NCBI RefSeq assembly: GCF_003369915.1
Contig: NC_046675.1
Coordinates: 17,484,001 to 17,548,000 of the forward strand
Reading direction: 5' to 3'
Origin: Drosophila miranda
Lineage: Eukaryota > Arthropoda > Insecta > Diptera > Drosophilidae
Length of the DNA: 64,000 bases
The stretch's first letter is position 1; each line of letters starts with the position of its first letter. The translations under genes and the position numbers were made by a program. Positions 1-11,783 of this stretch are shown one piece after another. A model generated the notes under the pieces. The model ran no database searches, was not told where the DNA came from, and saw only the letters and a list, made by a program, of their open reading frames with translations.

Positions 1-961
1 ACCAGACAGAGAATACCTCCAAAAATACTTTTTGAAGTGATTTTACTAAGGTTTCGCTTCTCTAATTAGCCAGATGGATTTTTGTGCAAATGTAAGCGAT
101 GTATGGATAAGATTCATTAATTAAGCGATTTCCATCCATCTATCCATCCATCCAGTCTTTTCATCTAGTAAATTGAAGATATGCCAACCACCAATGCGGC
201 ACTAACAGGAGCTCAATGGGACCTGAAATTGGGTTAACCCTTTTAGCGGCGGCACATCCCACACGATATATCCCATCCTGAACTCCATCCCACCTTTTTC
301 TGGAATGGCTCAATTCCACCTCCTGGAATAGCTCTATTCCACCTTCTCGTGGAACCGCGTTTCCCCATCCTTTCTCCCCTCTCGAAAAGCTAAAATTATC
401 GCCGCCATTGGCAAATTGTCGCCAACGTTTTTCGGGGTGTCGGTGACGTTGGGGGATCGGTGGATTTGGGTTCGTTGAGAACGAGATACAAAATTGTAAC
501 TGCGGGCAACTTGAGTAGCCATATTCACTCATTCCACTTGTTACCCTCTGTCTGGTTATCTGCCCCTCTGCTCCTCTGCCCCTCTGCCACTCTGTCCTGT
601 CCCTTCCTCATTTCAACTGTGGTTTCATTAGCCGTGGTCTGTGTCAACTTTGTTGCTGCCTTCTGCTGCCTGGCTGGACTTGGCCTCCCTCTAATTTCGT
701 TAAGTTTCGTTTGCCACAACAGGCAGCCGACATTTGGATGTGTGTGTATGGCGGTATTTTTTTTGTTTGCCCCTCCGCAGCGCTGCGCAGTTAATGATAC
801 CCCAGTTGTGGCACCAAGTTTTCGGCGAGCCCATTGGCGAGGCACGGCACTCTTTCCATTGGCCATATCTCATGGTGCCTCTCTATCTCCATCCATACCT
901 CCCATCTCCCCATATCTCTTTCTCTATCGTGCGCTCCATCTATTTTCCCCCCCCTTCTCTT

Positions 962-1212
962 TTTATACTCTTGCAAAGTGGGTATAATGATTTCTAGCAG
1001 ATGATTGAAAGTTTATACAAGCACACTATTCCTTGTGCATACCAGCAATAAGCAATTTCGGATGAGCGGAATATTCAATATATGTGGCTCCAGATCACAA
1101 AATGGTGGGTAGTGGTAGGACGGTGAACAATACTTTGTATCATATCCTCATACCTTATCGTTTTATAGATACCATCGACCTGCCAGGGTATTGCAAGTTT
1201 CAGCCCCTCAGC
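962..1212. repeat. Possible old copy of a TATACCCTTGCA-type dispersed repeat
   Basis: The segment opens with TATACTCTTGCAAAGTGGGT followed by ATAATG, and ends near CAGGGTATTGCAAG. This resembles the TATACCCTTGCAGAGGGTAT start of a dispersed repeat I remember as common in Drosophila genomes. The interior does not obviously match what I remember, so the boundaries and even membership are uncertain. Similar TATACCC starts occur at 7947 and 16554. Confidence 0.3.
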
Positions 1213-2038
1213 ATACCAAAGGCTTCGACTAGCCTCTCTCTCCATCTGTTTAGCTTCGGGCCTGGTTTCCCTCTCTCGCTCTCTCTCTCTGCAACCTCCA
1301 TCTCTGCCTCCCTGTGTGTCTCTGGTTTGGTCTCTCGGCGCTGTTCCCCAGTCAAATGCAATTAACAAAACACGCTTCTAGCATAAAGTCATTAGTTATT
1401 CCATTTCATGAATATCCCTCTCTCATTTCGAACGCTTCGTTGAATATACGATATTCTATACCCTACGCACACATACATACTCGTATTTGTGGCTGTGTGT
1501 GTCTGGGCTCCTGCTTGAAGCATATGGAAGCACATTCGACTGTAAGTTAAAGCTCTCTGACCAAGGCCCAACGTGTACAAGTAGTATGTGTACCATAACA
1601 ATATTATTTTGGTGGATTTTGCACCCAAAATGGCCGTCAGCAGTGAGTGGCTATTCCCTTGTCCCTACCACACATTCCATCCCCCCCTTAACCCCTGCAA
1701 CCATTTGTAGTTCAGGCTAAATTGGCATTCAATGTTGTACACAAATGTTGGTGGTGCCTCTGATGCGATGCTGTGCTGCCTTGTGGGGTTTTCGTGGTGC
1801 GGTCTGTTTTTCGACGTCACGTTGTTTGCTTTCACCTCAAGCTAAGTTTGCGAATGTTTCCCCGACCTGACCTTCCATCCCCGCCATGCCCATACCCATT
1901 GACACCCCAAAACCTCCCCCTCGGCCGGAAAGCAGCGTGTACGCCGGATAAACTTTTTGGCATGAGTTCTTATAGGCAAAAATGGTTTTTCAATACTCAA
2001 AGATTTATGAGTCTATGAATCTTGTATACATGTGTAGG

Positions 2039-2074
2039 TGTGTCTGTTGGTGTGTCTGTTGGTGTGTCTGTTCG
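2039..2074. repeat. 12-bp tandem repeat (TGTGTCTGTTGG, 3 copies)
   Basis: Three tandem copies of the 12-mer TGTGTCTGTTGG are visible, the last one with one substitution, followed by further GTG-rich DNA to about 2100. It is a simple minisatellite with no coding interpretation. Confidence 0.8.
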
Positions 2075-4484
2075 TGTTGGCTGCGGGTGTGGGTGTGTGG
2101 CGACATGAAATACTGATACCTATCCTCCCGTAGATCTCCCAGCCACTGTCCAGATACCACTCTGCATATAAGCCAGGAATCCCGGCCAGAAATGGAACTC
2201 ATTGGACCAGCAGTAGCAGCAGCCCCCCCGTTAGAAGAGACCTAAAGCAAACACCACAAATTAGTCGGCATAAGACACGAACCGGTAAGCGTTTCAAGTG
2301 GGGGGAATGGGAAGGCAGATCAGAAGAGAGCCCTGATGAGTGGACCGGCGGCCGGGGGCCCGGGTACAACAGCAAATAGAAATCAAGTGAAATTCTTGGG
2401 CAAAGCTTTGTCTGTGCATCTGGTAAAAGTTTTCCATTTCTCTTTTTTTTGTAATTTTTATGTTCCACCGCTCGCTCTTTTCCTTCCCCCTTTTTTTGGT
2501 TGGAGATTCCTGGGAAACTTGGGGCAGCTGCCACATGGAACATGAATCAACACAGAAAGTCCTCAAAAGTTCTTTGGGATGATTTAATTAGAATTCTTGA
2601 AGATGTCACCCAAGGCTATGCCTGAGATGGTCTGCTTCTGCTTCGGTCTACGGTCTACAGTCTACAGTCTGGTGTGGCATGGTCTAGTCTAAGCCGGGGC
2701 TGGGCAACGTTTAATTATGAAATTTTCAAGGTGGAAGTGGTGCCAGAGGGGGGAGGACGGCGCACGGGGGCAAGTTGGCAAGGTGACAGGAGAGCGCCGA
2801 GGCCCACACCTCGCAGGTAGGTATTTTGTGGTAGATTAGCCCAGAGTTCAATGTGTTGATGTGCCGGGCTAAGGCATTTCTGATTGGTGTCGGGTCCCCG
2901 GGTGTCGTGGCGATGGGGCGGCTGTAGGAATATGCGATGGGGTATGATGGGATTTCGGGTGTCGGTTGTCGGCTGCTGGCAAACGATGTGATAAGTTAAT
3001 TGAAATTAAATTTTAATTTCATGGGATAAAGTTCCCTTAGATGAGATTGCTTTTACGGAGGGGTGGGTGGCGATATCAATGTAAAAATGGATATTCGCCT
3101 GCTGGGCGGATTGTATGGGTGGGGATGTACGTCCAAGGATATCCAATCAAAAGGCAAGCCTCCCTTGGGTCTATTAGCAGAATCATTTCATTTCATTTTC
3201 CTTTTAATGGCAAACACACATGTCATGGTGCCTGGTGCCTAGTTCCTCAGACAAAAACCCCATTTATACATTATGTATACGCCATGTTGTACAAGAGATT
3301 CAATCTTCTCCTGCCATCCAACGTGGAAGGATGTCATGTCTTGAGGCCTGCTGAAGGGTACCATTGGACACACACCTACATCTACACCTACACACCATCT
3401 ATGTTAATTACCTATCGATGCAAATGCTTGAGCATCATTAATACTTCTTTGTTGCCACCTCTTACCGGTGGTCCTCCTTGAGAGGCTTACACTCCGAAAC
3501 GGGTTGAGTGCCACAGTCGCCTCGAGTGCGGTGCTTAAGGCCAGACACAATCAATCCATTGTCGGATTTCATTGCAAATAAATCAAAGCTTCAACTGTTT
3601 TCATCTCTCATCGCAGCCATCGAACGAATAGAGAAGTAATATCTGTCAATCCCCGAATCATAACTAAAGTTATTGCAGCCACGTAGCCACTGTTCTGAGC
3701 AATCATTTTTGATCTGCCAGGACATTGCCTGGCTCGGTCGATCCAATTAAAACGAATCTTAGCCAAAGTTAAATGCCCGTCGGGCGGCCTCCATTGTGGC
3801 GGCCATTAACTATGCAAATAATGTGGGGATATAGACAAAATCGCGTCGAAGATTAATGTTTATTGATTTTCCTCGCCATTGATAATTTGTTACCCAACCA
3901 AATTGCCTGCCTGCCTGCCACACAGGACTAGGAATAGCAGCAGGACCCCTCGAAGTAACGACAAAACGAATGCTATTTTTCTGGCTTACTTTTCTATTTG
4001 TGTGTAAAGCCATTCTAAGAATTTGATAAGCCCCCCTTTTGGAATTTACGTCTGACGGAAGACAAAAGTTTTTGTGGGTATTTGCATTATTAAGTACCGC
4101 TCCCCCCCCCACCGCTCCCAACAGATAGATTGGGATTGGGCTGCTGCTGTCGGATTGGGCCGCTCGCTGGTCGGTCATCCATTGAGCCGAAGGTGTCACA
4201 TTGCTTATCAGACATCAAAGAACACGCACCTTGTGGTGCCACATCTTTCCCCCAAGGTTGGTTGCCATTGCAACCCCGTGAATGTGGGGGGTGACGATAT
4301 GGAAAGGGTCCCAAGCTAAACTCAAGCCCAGGGTTTTTGGGGTTCCAGATTGGTTGCCAAGTTTCACGTTTACTTAAATAATTTCGTTTGTTTTGGTTTG
4401 TTTTGTTTGTCTGGTTTCTTCTTCTGCTTTGCATTTCGGAATATTAATTAAAACAAACTTTCGAAGGAATGTCGGTATTATCAG

Positions 4485-4521
4485 AAATAAAATAAGATAA
4501 AATAAAATAAAATAAAATAAA
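4485..4521. repeat. AAATA/AATAA pentanucleotide microsatellite
   Basis: A run of near-perfect TAAAA units with a single G interruption, inside the A+T-rich block at 4440-5560. Confidence 0.85.
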
Positions 4522-7172
4522 GCAGACATTTGTGTGTGTCTCTGTTTGGGAATATAAATCGCATAAGAGAAACATTTACATGTCTCTCTTTTACAATCAA
4601 AAAATTCGTTCGGTTTATCATCAACTTTGTGGGCAAAGAAATAATGATTAGTTATAAAGTTGTATGCCTTTGGTTTTGTTTTTCAGAAATACAATATGTA
4701 TGTATTTACAATATTTCCCTGTAGAAAAACTGGATATCATTTTCTCAAATCAAGAAAAATGGTTGATTAAAATACAAAAATTAAAAAAAAAAAAATGAAT
4801 CAAGTGAAAAAGATTCTTTGAAAGCCGCAACCTTTCAAGGGAGTTTGGGGTGTTAGCCCTAAAAATTCCTAAATTATTCTAAAAATTTTCTTGACAGTAC
4901 CAGGAGCTCAGCGTTTTCTTGGGAGTTTGGTTAAACAGATCTTTCACTTTATTATTTAATGGAAAAAAACCACCTATTTCTACATATATTTTAGGCAAAA
5001 AGTTGCTGACTTTCTGTTAAAGGTTATAGAATAGCTGTTATAAGGTCTTGAGAATTAAAGATTCCAACTGCCAAAATAAGGCCTTGTTTTTTTTTATTAT
5101 AAGACAAATCTAAATTTGCATGGTAAAAATTTCTTTTAATGCCTATTAAATCTGCAAATAGCTTATACGCCTCAGAGTTGTAATATCTTCTTTGCTGAGC
5201 TTTGTATACCCTTTTATTTAATTATGTCTGTTATAAGAAATGACTTACATTCAATTAACTTTTTTTTTATAGAAGCCTTAAAACAAGAAAGTGAAAGTAT
5301 CAAAATCAGAAACAATCCGCTGGCGCTGCCTTAATCAAATTTGAGGACATCATGTGGGTGTATATTTTGAAATGAACCTCTTTTTATACCAAAAACTGTG
5401 TCGGACGGGTCAAAATTGAGGAAAACTTGAAAGAAAATATTTTGCTTTAAATATTGATGAATGAAAAGCGAAAGCCAAGGAAGCGAAAAAGAAAAGGAAA
5501 CGTATTAAGAAGGGTCTATAAAACGGGTGTATGCCTCCTAGAAAGCTTTTTTGTTTAAATTTGGTGTGGGGGGGCCTGTCTCTTTTTTGTGATGCCTGGG
5601 GGCCCCCGTGGGTCGTATTACCTGGATTTGCGTATCAGACTTCAAAGACCATTCCGGTGGCTACTTTTTGCGGGGTCTTATAGTGAGGAGATGGGTGGGG
5701 AGGGGTAGGTCTTAAGCTAAGTAAACAAATACACAAATACACATTTCGTCAACATTTTGCTGATTGTTCCTTGTTGTTCTTTAATTTCTCTACAAATTAA
5801 CTAGAAGGTGAAAACGATACCGTAATTGAAACTGAAAACTGAATGGATATTGAGAAAAAATTCGCAAAAATAGAGGCCCAAAGAGACCAGCGCGCAATAG
5901 AGACCCAGAGATCCATCGCAAGACCCACAGACCCAGGGACCATTCAAAACATAGTCCCAGAGACCAAAGACCCAAACAGACTGGAGACCAGACCGAAAGT
6001 CAACCTACTTTTTGGGGACGCAACAGACGGCGAAAACGTCGGCAACAGCGCCGGCAACAGCAGAGTAGACCAGGCCAAAGCGCATACATATACCCGTATA
6101 TACCGTATACCCATATACCGTACATATGTATATTTGGTGATGGTGTGGGGGGCCACAGATGGGGCTATGGAGTAGAAGGCAATTGGGCGCCCTACAGCGG
6201 ATTATTGAATTTTCCAACGTTCTCCGCTGACACTTGGCGCCTAATGCGCTCCGCTCCACATACCCTTTCCCGTTCAGCGCCCTTACCTGCTATGACAGTT
6301 GCTCTTCTTTGGCTTGTTGTTCCTCCTCCTATTCTGTTCCGTTGCTGCTATTCGCGTTATATTTCTCCCTGCTTCTTCCTGTTCTCTGTTCTCTGTTGTT
6401 GCTGCTGGCAATGATGTTCATGTGGCTGTTCTGTTGATGTTGCGTTATTCGTTGACAAAAATTCCAATCGAATTTTACATAATTTACATATTTTTGAATT
6501 GCTTAGGCCAAGGGCCAAGAGGTGGCCAAGAGCGGGCCAAATGCATTAGACACGATTCCAATTCCCCCCCACACACACAAATACATACATATGCATGCGA
6601 CAGAAGAGCAGCAGAATTCCACCGATTCCACGAGGATGCTGGCCTCTGCCTGGCAGACGAGAGATGTGTACCCGATTTTCTCGTTTTTCTTTTTTGTCGT
6701 GTATGTGTGGTGTATGTGCGACTCTTAGCGAGACCCAATTTTTGTGCCGTTAACCGAAAAATCAAACGCAACACGCGTGTCTCTCCTGCTCTGCTCTCTC
6801 CTCCCGCACGGCACGGTGTGTGTACCGCTTTATCCGGAGATTTGGCAAAACCACGCACTTGCAGCACGCGACACACGATATACCGGGAACTGGGGTGGAC
6901 ACAGGATAACAGGAAAGGGAACAGCGAAGGGTACCACGATAGGGACAACGACGACGAACAGCGGCACCGACACCGACACCAACACCAACACTGCGACAAG
7001 CGACAGGCGACGGGCGACAGGCGACAAAGATGAATGTCAATAAAAGTGATTTTGCTTTTGGCAGCCGAGCGGACACTTCCACTGCAGTGATGCTGGGATG
7101 TTGGTGGGGGCTTTTTCTACTTTTTCCTCGTTATCTCCCTGTTTTTGTGATGTCCTGTTACAGTGATTTAAT

Positions 7173-7210
7173 TATAAATCGCAGACGATGAGCCACACAC
7201 ACAGTTCAGA
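7173..7210 (+). promoter_or_regulatory. Candidate TATA plus initiator promoter
   Basis: TATAAATC begins at 7173 and a CACAGTTC initiator-like sequence lies about 28 bp downstream, near 7200-7207. This is the spacing of a fly TATA/Inr core promoter. No exon of a plus-strand gene can be attached to it, and the next gene to the right, pasha, is on the minus strand. It may be fortuitous. Confidence 0.25.
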
Positions 7211-7392
7211 TCTCTAGCTATCCGACGGAACACCGGAACAGACACTTTTTCACTCGCCACGCAACAAACCAGTACTGAAGATACAGATACAGTGGCAGTA
7301 TCCATCTGAATGCCTGTAGAAATGACTGTGGCGCCGCGCCGCGAGGTTGGAAATCAACATTCATCTCCCATCTCCAGCATGGCTGCTGTTCA

Positions 7393-7567
7393 GTCTCTCT
7401 CTCTCTCTCTCCGTGCGCGATTTCCGATGCGCAGTTAACGATACTCGTGGATGCCAGTGCTGCCAAATGCGACGTAGCTCTGCTCTTCCTCTCCCTCTCT
7501 CCCAGTGGCACTCTTACTCGCTCTGGCTCTCTCTATGAGCTTGTACGGGTGTGTGTGTGTGTGTGTG
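7393..7567. repeat. CT and GT dinucleotide tracts
   Basis: A (CT)n tract at about 7393-7411 and a (GT)n tract at about 7549-7567 bracket pyrimidine-rich DNA (CTCTTCCTCTCCCTCTCTCC). They are simple repeats of the kind that seed spurious open frames here. Confidence 0.8.
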
Positions 7568-8789
7568 CTCGTTGGAATGCTATAAAAAGGAAAACGTTAG
7601 AATGAAATGAAAATGTAGCATAATTTATGACTGCATCGTCTTTTAAATAATTGCACGCATACATACAAACAAAACGTGGACCCATATACTCGTGGATGCA
7701 CGCACACATACATTTGAAATATTTACATCAACTCACCTGAAACCCCCACCACCCACCACTCATCCCCCTGTTCTCCACAGGCACCTCTAATGGCCATGTA
7801 AATATTTCATTTTTTATTTTTATAAGGCCTTTGAAACATTTCCCCAAATTGGTTAAAGGTCAATGGTATGCTAACAGTTTTTAAATTTCCCAGACGATGC
7901 AAAAGATTAGAAATAAGAGCTTCTGTGCGGCCGCATTTTTAGATACCCTTGCAGATCGGTCCTAACTATAGGGTATTGTTGAGAGATTTTTGATTGAAAT
8001 AGTGGAAAATATGAAAATTTACATTAAGTAAAACTAACGTAGATTTTTCGACAAGAATTTGGGACTGATATATTAGTACTATAATTTAGTGAATTAAAGC
8101 AATTTGAATGAGACCAAACTAAACCTAAAATTCCGGCCTTACGACATATTTTCAAATAACTCTACAGTCGATGGCCCTGGAAGCTAGCCCTATTAAGACC
8201 TCAGGTTAGACTTAGCATTATAAGCAATTTCTTACATAAAATTAAGAAATAAAATAATATTAATTGATGTCTAAACATTAAACTATATTTTTCAAAAAAT
8301 ATAGATGCTTCCTCATTTGGAAGTAGTATTTATTCTTATCGTAGTTTTCCCCACATTTGTTGCCAGAGAAGCTGTTATGATGTATTTGGGACCGAGAAAT
8401 TTATATGAATCAACAGAAAAACGGACTTTAGGTTACATTTAAAGCCCGCCTAAAAATATATACACACTCCATACAGAAGCTCCAGTCATTAGAAGCAGCA
8501 TTATAACCACCCCTTTCAAGGAAATCTTTATGGAAATACTATTTATTATGATCTTGAAATTATTATCTACACAAGACTCAATCTAAATGAATTACTCGTA
8601 CATAATCATAGCTATCAAATATCTGTCTTGATGTAACCCAATTTGAATGGATTCATGGGAATTTAAAGAATGGTGTCGCGATTGTCGTAAATTTAATATT
8701 TATAATCATAAATCTGGCAGACTGGTAGATGTGAGCTCTTGTCATGAGGGTGAGAGGCCAGATCTCTTTAGAGAGGATGCTCCCGTATG

Positions 8790-11310
8790 CTATAATTCTA
8801 CATTGTTCAGATTGGAGCCAGACGATGTGGGCAGATCGACATCGTTAGGAGGGACAAAGGTGCCCATGGTGAGGACGCTCTCCTGCTTGGCGGACAGCTT
8901 GAGCATCTCCATCTTGAGCTTCTCGAGAATGGCGTAGTTTGGCTGATTCACTGCCGCCTTGCTCTGCAGCACGGTGATCTCCTGCTCTTCTAGCTTCTTC
9001 TCCTTGAACGTCTTGATCGAATTGTTGCCATACAAACGCAATAGCGATCCCCACGTTTGGATGTGCGGGTGCAGTATCTGTCAAGAATCAAATTTAAGAT
9101 GGGTTCATTAGAATCCAGGCAACCGCTAATACCAACCTGGAGGATGGCCTGCGAGGCCAGCTGCTTGCCTTCGCGCTTGTTCTTGCACACCACCTTGGCG
9201 GTGTGCTTGCCGACGGTCATGGTAAACTCGTTCTTGTTGTTGGCAGTCCGATTAATCTCCTGGCTAATTTGCACATCACTGCCGTAATTACGCTGCAGAC
9301 ACGTGAGGAGAATGGCATTGGGAGATGGCTCTGTCGTCTTGTTGCAGAATTCGGTGACTCGGGGATCCTCAATCCGGATGTCATCGAATACCTAAAAGAG
9401 TTTAAATAGTAATTGACCTAGTTCGTGTTATTGATTTTGTGGCACTCACTGATAGATCGCTTTGTCCCTTTTTGGCTGTGGCGCCCTTCGTGTCCTTGTT
9501 GCCCGTTATTTTGTCCTTGACATCGGGTATGAGAATCTCCAGGGTCTCTCGTGCCGCCTCCGACTTGGCCTGCTTTTTGCTGGTGCCATAGCCCGTACCA
9601 TACTTCAGATTGTTCACCGAAACGGTCGCCGAATAGGGCGTCGCCGCATTCTGCAACTCCTTGAATTCGTAGGTGGGCTGCGTCTTCAAGGCGTGCTGCA
9701 CATACTCGTGGAGGATGCAGACAAAGCTTTTGCCGTTCGGGTTCATGATCCATTCCTTGCGCGCACGAGGATTGGTGTTGCCCTCGCCGCTAGCCGCCAG
9801 AATGGGGAACTTGATAAGCTTCGTGCCATCGGGCAGAGTGGGTCTCTGGATGTTCTTGATGTGCTTTCGGTTCTTGGTGAACCTGCGGCGCGCATTCCAG
9901 CTGCGGAAGCGCAGCACACGGATCACCTTGAACTTGAACAGCTTCTGGCAGTAGGCATTCAGTTGGTCCGGAGTCACCGACTCCGTCTGTGTGTTCTCAT
10001 TGACGGTGACGATTTTTGCTGCTGGCATCACAGCCGCAAGTGTCTCGGGCTGTGCATCGTTCTTAACATCGGGCTTAGTCGTCGTCGTAGGCTCTGTGGT
10101 AGCTTCGCTTGTCTCCTTACCCTCCACAGCCATAGGTTCCTCTTCAGCGGCTTTGGCAACAGCAGCAATGGGACAAACGCCTGCCGGCGGGGTGGTTTCT
10201 TTGATTTGCTGTTCAGCCTCGGCCTCTTCATCCAGAGCACGACGATAGTTTAGGCAGGGTATAGCCCCCAATGGTACGGCATGCTTGCGGGCACTTCCGG
10301 TGCCCAGGAAGTACGGCCGAGAGGCGCAACAGACGCGCGTCTTGCGGTGTAGGAAGAGTGGAATACCGCTGTTATGCGTCACTTGCACCCAACCCTCGGG
10401 CAGCACCTCAAAGTGATTGTGACGCTTCTCTGTAATGTAATGAAGGATCACTTTCGGTCTATGCTGGACGGATGCTCACTTACCTTCCATTACGGTCTTG
10501 AATCGCTGCTCGTATTTGGGTCGCTTGGATTCGCGCAGTTCATCAGGCAGCTTCTCATCCAGGAGATTCTCAATTTCGTCGTCATCAAAGTCCGAGGAAT
10601 CGTATTCATCTCGCTCACCATCGCCAGCATCTTCGTCATCGCCACCGTTTTCGCCTGTCAGTTTTTCGCTATTTTGGTCTTCTGGTAGTGAGAGGGAGAC
10701 AGAGATTATTTATATAAGCTGCATTTCCGGGGGGATGTGAAGTAGGGCCACCACAAAAGATTGACTCATCCTCTGGGACTCTATCGGGGACTCTCTATTC
10801 CTGGCAGTACCTGTCTTCGGGGGCCACTCCAGCCGGACAATGGGTATCATGCGCATGATGAGATCAGCCCAAGAACTGTTAAAGAAATCGCCAAGGCGAT
10901 TGCACCTGCCAGGTACACCTCCGAAAGAAATCTGAATCTGTTTTTTTTTTGTCTTACAGTTTGCCTTTTTTATCAGCCTCCTGTATTTGCTCAATGATAA
11001 GCGGCTCTGCTCCGGGGAAGATCGAGAGCGAGATAAGACCTGCGGCAGTCATCACCTCGCATACGCCTCACTCACCTGACTCATCCTCATCGCTGGCCGT
11101 GCCTATCTCGTCGAGCACCTGGAACTGGCGCAGCTGCTGGTCCATGGACTCGCTCTGCAGCTCGGCGTCGCGCGTCTGTCGCATCTCCTCAATGGCGCTC
11201 AGCGAGAAGCCGGCAACCTTAAGCGCCTGCTCCTCATCCTCCAGTCGGGCGCGCTTCCTATTTGCCGGAGCCGGCAACTCCTGTGCCATGGTATCTGCAT
11301 CCTCGGACAT
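8790..11310 (-). CDS. pasha: Pasha, the DGCR8 homologue (Microprocessor subunit)
   Basis: Double-stranded RNA-binding partner of Drosha; together they crop primary microRNA transcripts in the nucleus. Five coding exons on the minus strand: 11310-11076, 10681-10484, 10429-9450, 9391-9137 and 9077-8790. All junctions are GT-AG with agreeing phases, giving 651 aa, close to the fly protein as I recall it. The first 140 residues are acidic, with the conserved stretch EIENLLDEKLPDEL. A WW domain follows at about 155-187 (LPEGWVQVTHNSG). The IPC motif at Cys203 corresponds to the haem-binding cysteine of DGCR8. Two dsRBDs lie at about 380-446 and 490-558, and a C-terminal helix (NYAILEKLKMEMLKL) matches the Drosha-contact region. 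Start: first ATG, directly before the family-like acidic N-terminus. A hairpin lies upstream at 11377-11439. In D. melanogaster I recall pasha far from the yellow-e genes, so its neighbour here suggests rearrangement. Confidence 0.95.
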
Positions 11311-11376
11311 GCTTAAGCGCTAATCTATCTTTACAATTGTAACTCTTATAGCTGCCTGTGGGCTCTTCTTGCCAAT

Positions 11377-11439
11377 AACCAATACTGAGAACGTCCAACG
11401 ACTTGTAATTGATTTTTCATTGGAAGTGCCACATTGGTT
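11377..11439 (-). promoter_or_regulatory. Stem-loop upstream of the pasha start codon
   Basis: Read in the pasha (minus) direction, AACCAAT at one end pairs perfectly with ATTGGTT at the other. A second block, CCAAT with GTTGG (one G-U pair), closes nearer the loop, with wobble pairs and small bulges between. This makes an imperfect stem of about 20 pairs with a loop of about 19 nt, 63 nt in all, ending 67 nt 5' of the ATG. The size and shape are those of a primary microRNA hairpin. It is in the right place for the 5' UTR, though the transcription start is not determined. DGCR8 mRNA is known to be cut by Microprocessor at 5' hairpins in vertebrates, so a feedback element is the natural reading. 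The pairing is seen; the function is inferred. Confidence 0.5.
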
Positions 11440-11783
11440 AAGCCAGAGACCCCCAACTTGTACACTTTTCACGTTTCTTTATTGGAGCATGGAAAGAACC
11501 GGATAAACCGAAGCTCCCCCCTATCCCAACCAAGTTCTTGTGGGTTTTCTGTTGTTTTTTTTTTTTGCGGAGTTAGTGGTTTGGGGCGCCCGTGGGAAGC
11601 GGCTTTTGCGATGCGATGCGATGGATTCTGTGTCTGTTGCACCACAGATCACCACAAACCACCAAAGCAATACTTTCCGCACGTGCCTCCAAATGCTTAT
11701 TCAACTTTCTATGAACTTTTTGCTTAATAAATATTGCTTTTAGTGATTAAAGAAACAATTCACCGCGAACTTATAAGTTTTTT

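Larger units (their letters stand above)
1..8640. other. Intergenic or intronic stretch without a supported gene
   Basis: No open frame here has a convincing protein composition, a start with good context plus splice signals, or a family I recognise. The longer frames (for example 460-987 and 6299-7033) are low-complexity readings of pyrimidine-rich or tandem-repeat DNA with strong antisense shadows. The stretch holds short tandem repeats (2039-2074, 4485-4521, CT and GT runs near 7393-7567, CGACA/ACACC runs near 6960-7025, and AGACC-rich DNA at 5878-5995), A+T-rich DNA from 4440 to 5560, and a possible promoter near 7173-7210. The last few hundred bases (below 8790) should include the 3' UTR of pasha, which is on the minus strand. 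Confidence 0.6.

Noticed and set aside
6299-7033. Long plus-strand open frame of 244 codons
   Set aside because: It spans unrelated simple sequence (T/C-rich, then CACACA, then CGACA repeats), with an antisense frame of similar length and no family or splice support.
785-7446. Near-identical TGCGCAGTTAAYGATAC at 785 and 7429
   Set aside because: A 17-mer with one mismatch is expected to recur by chance at about this rate in 64 kb, and flanks do not match.
8647-8937. Plus-strand 96-codon frame starting with ATG
   Set aside because: It overlaps the last pasha exon and its 3' UTR in antisense and has no family resemblance.
9462-10253. Plus-strand frame of 263 codons
   Set aside because: Antisense shadow of pasha exon 3, whose minus-strand protein is clearly the real one.
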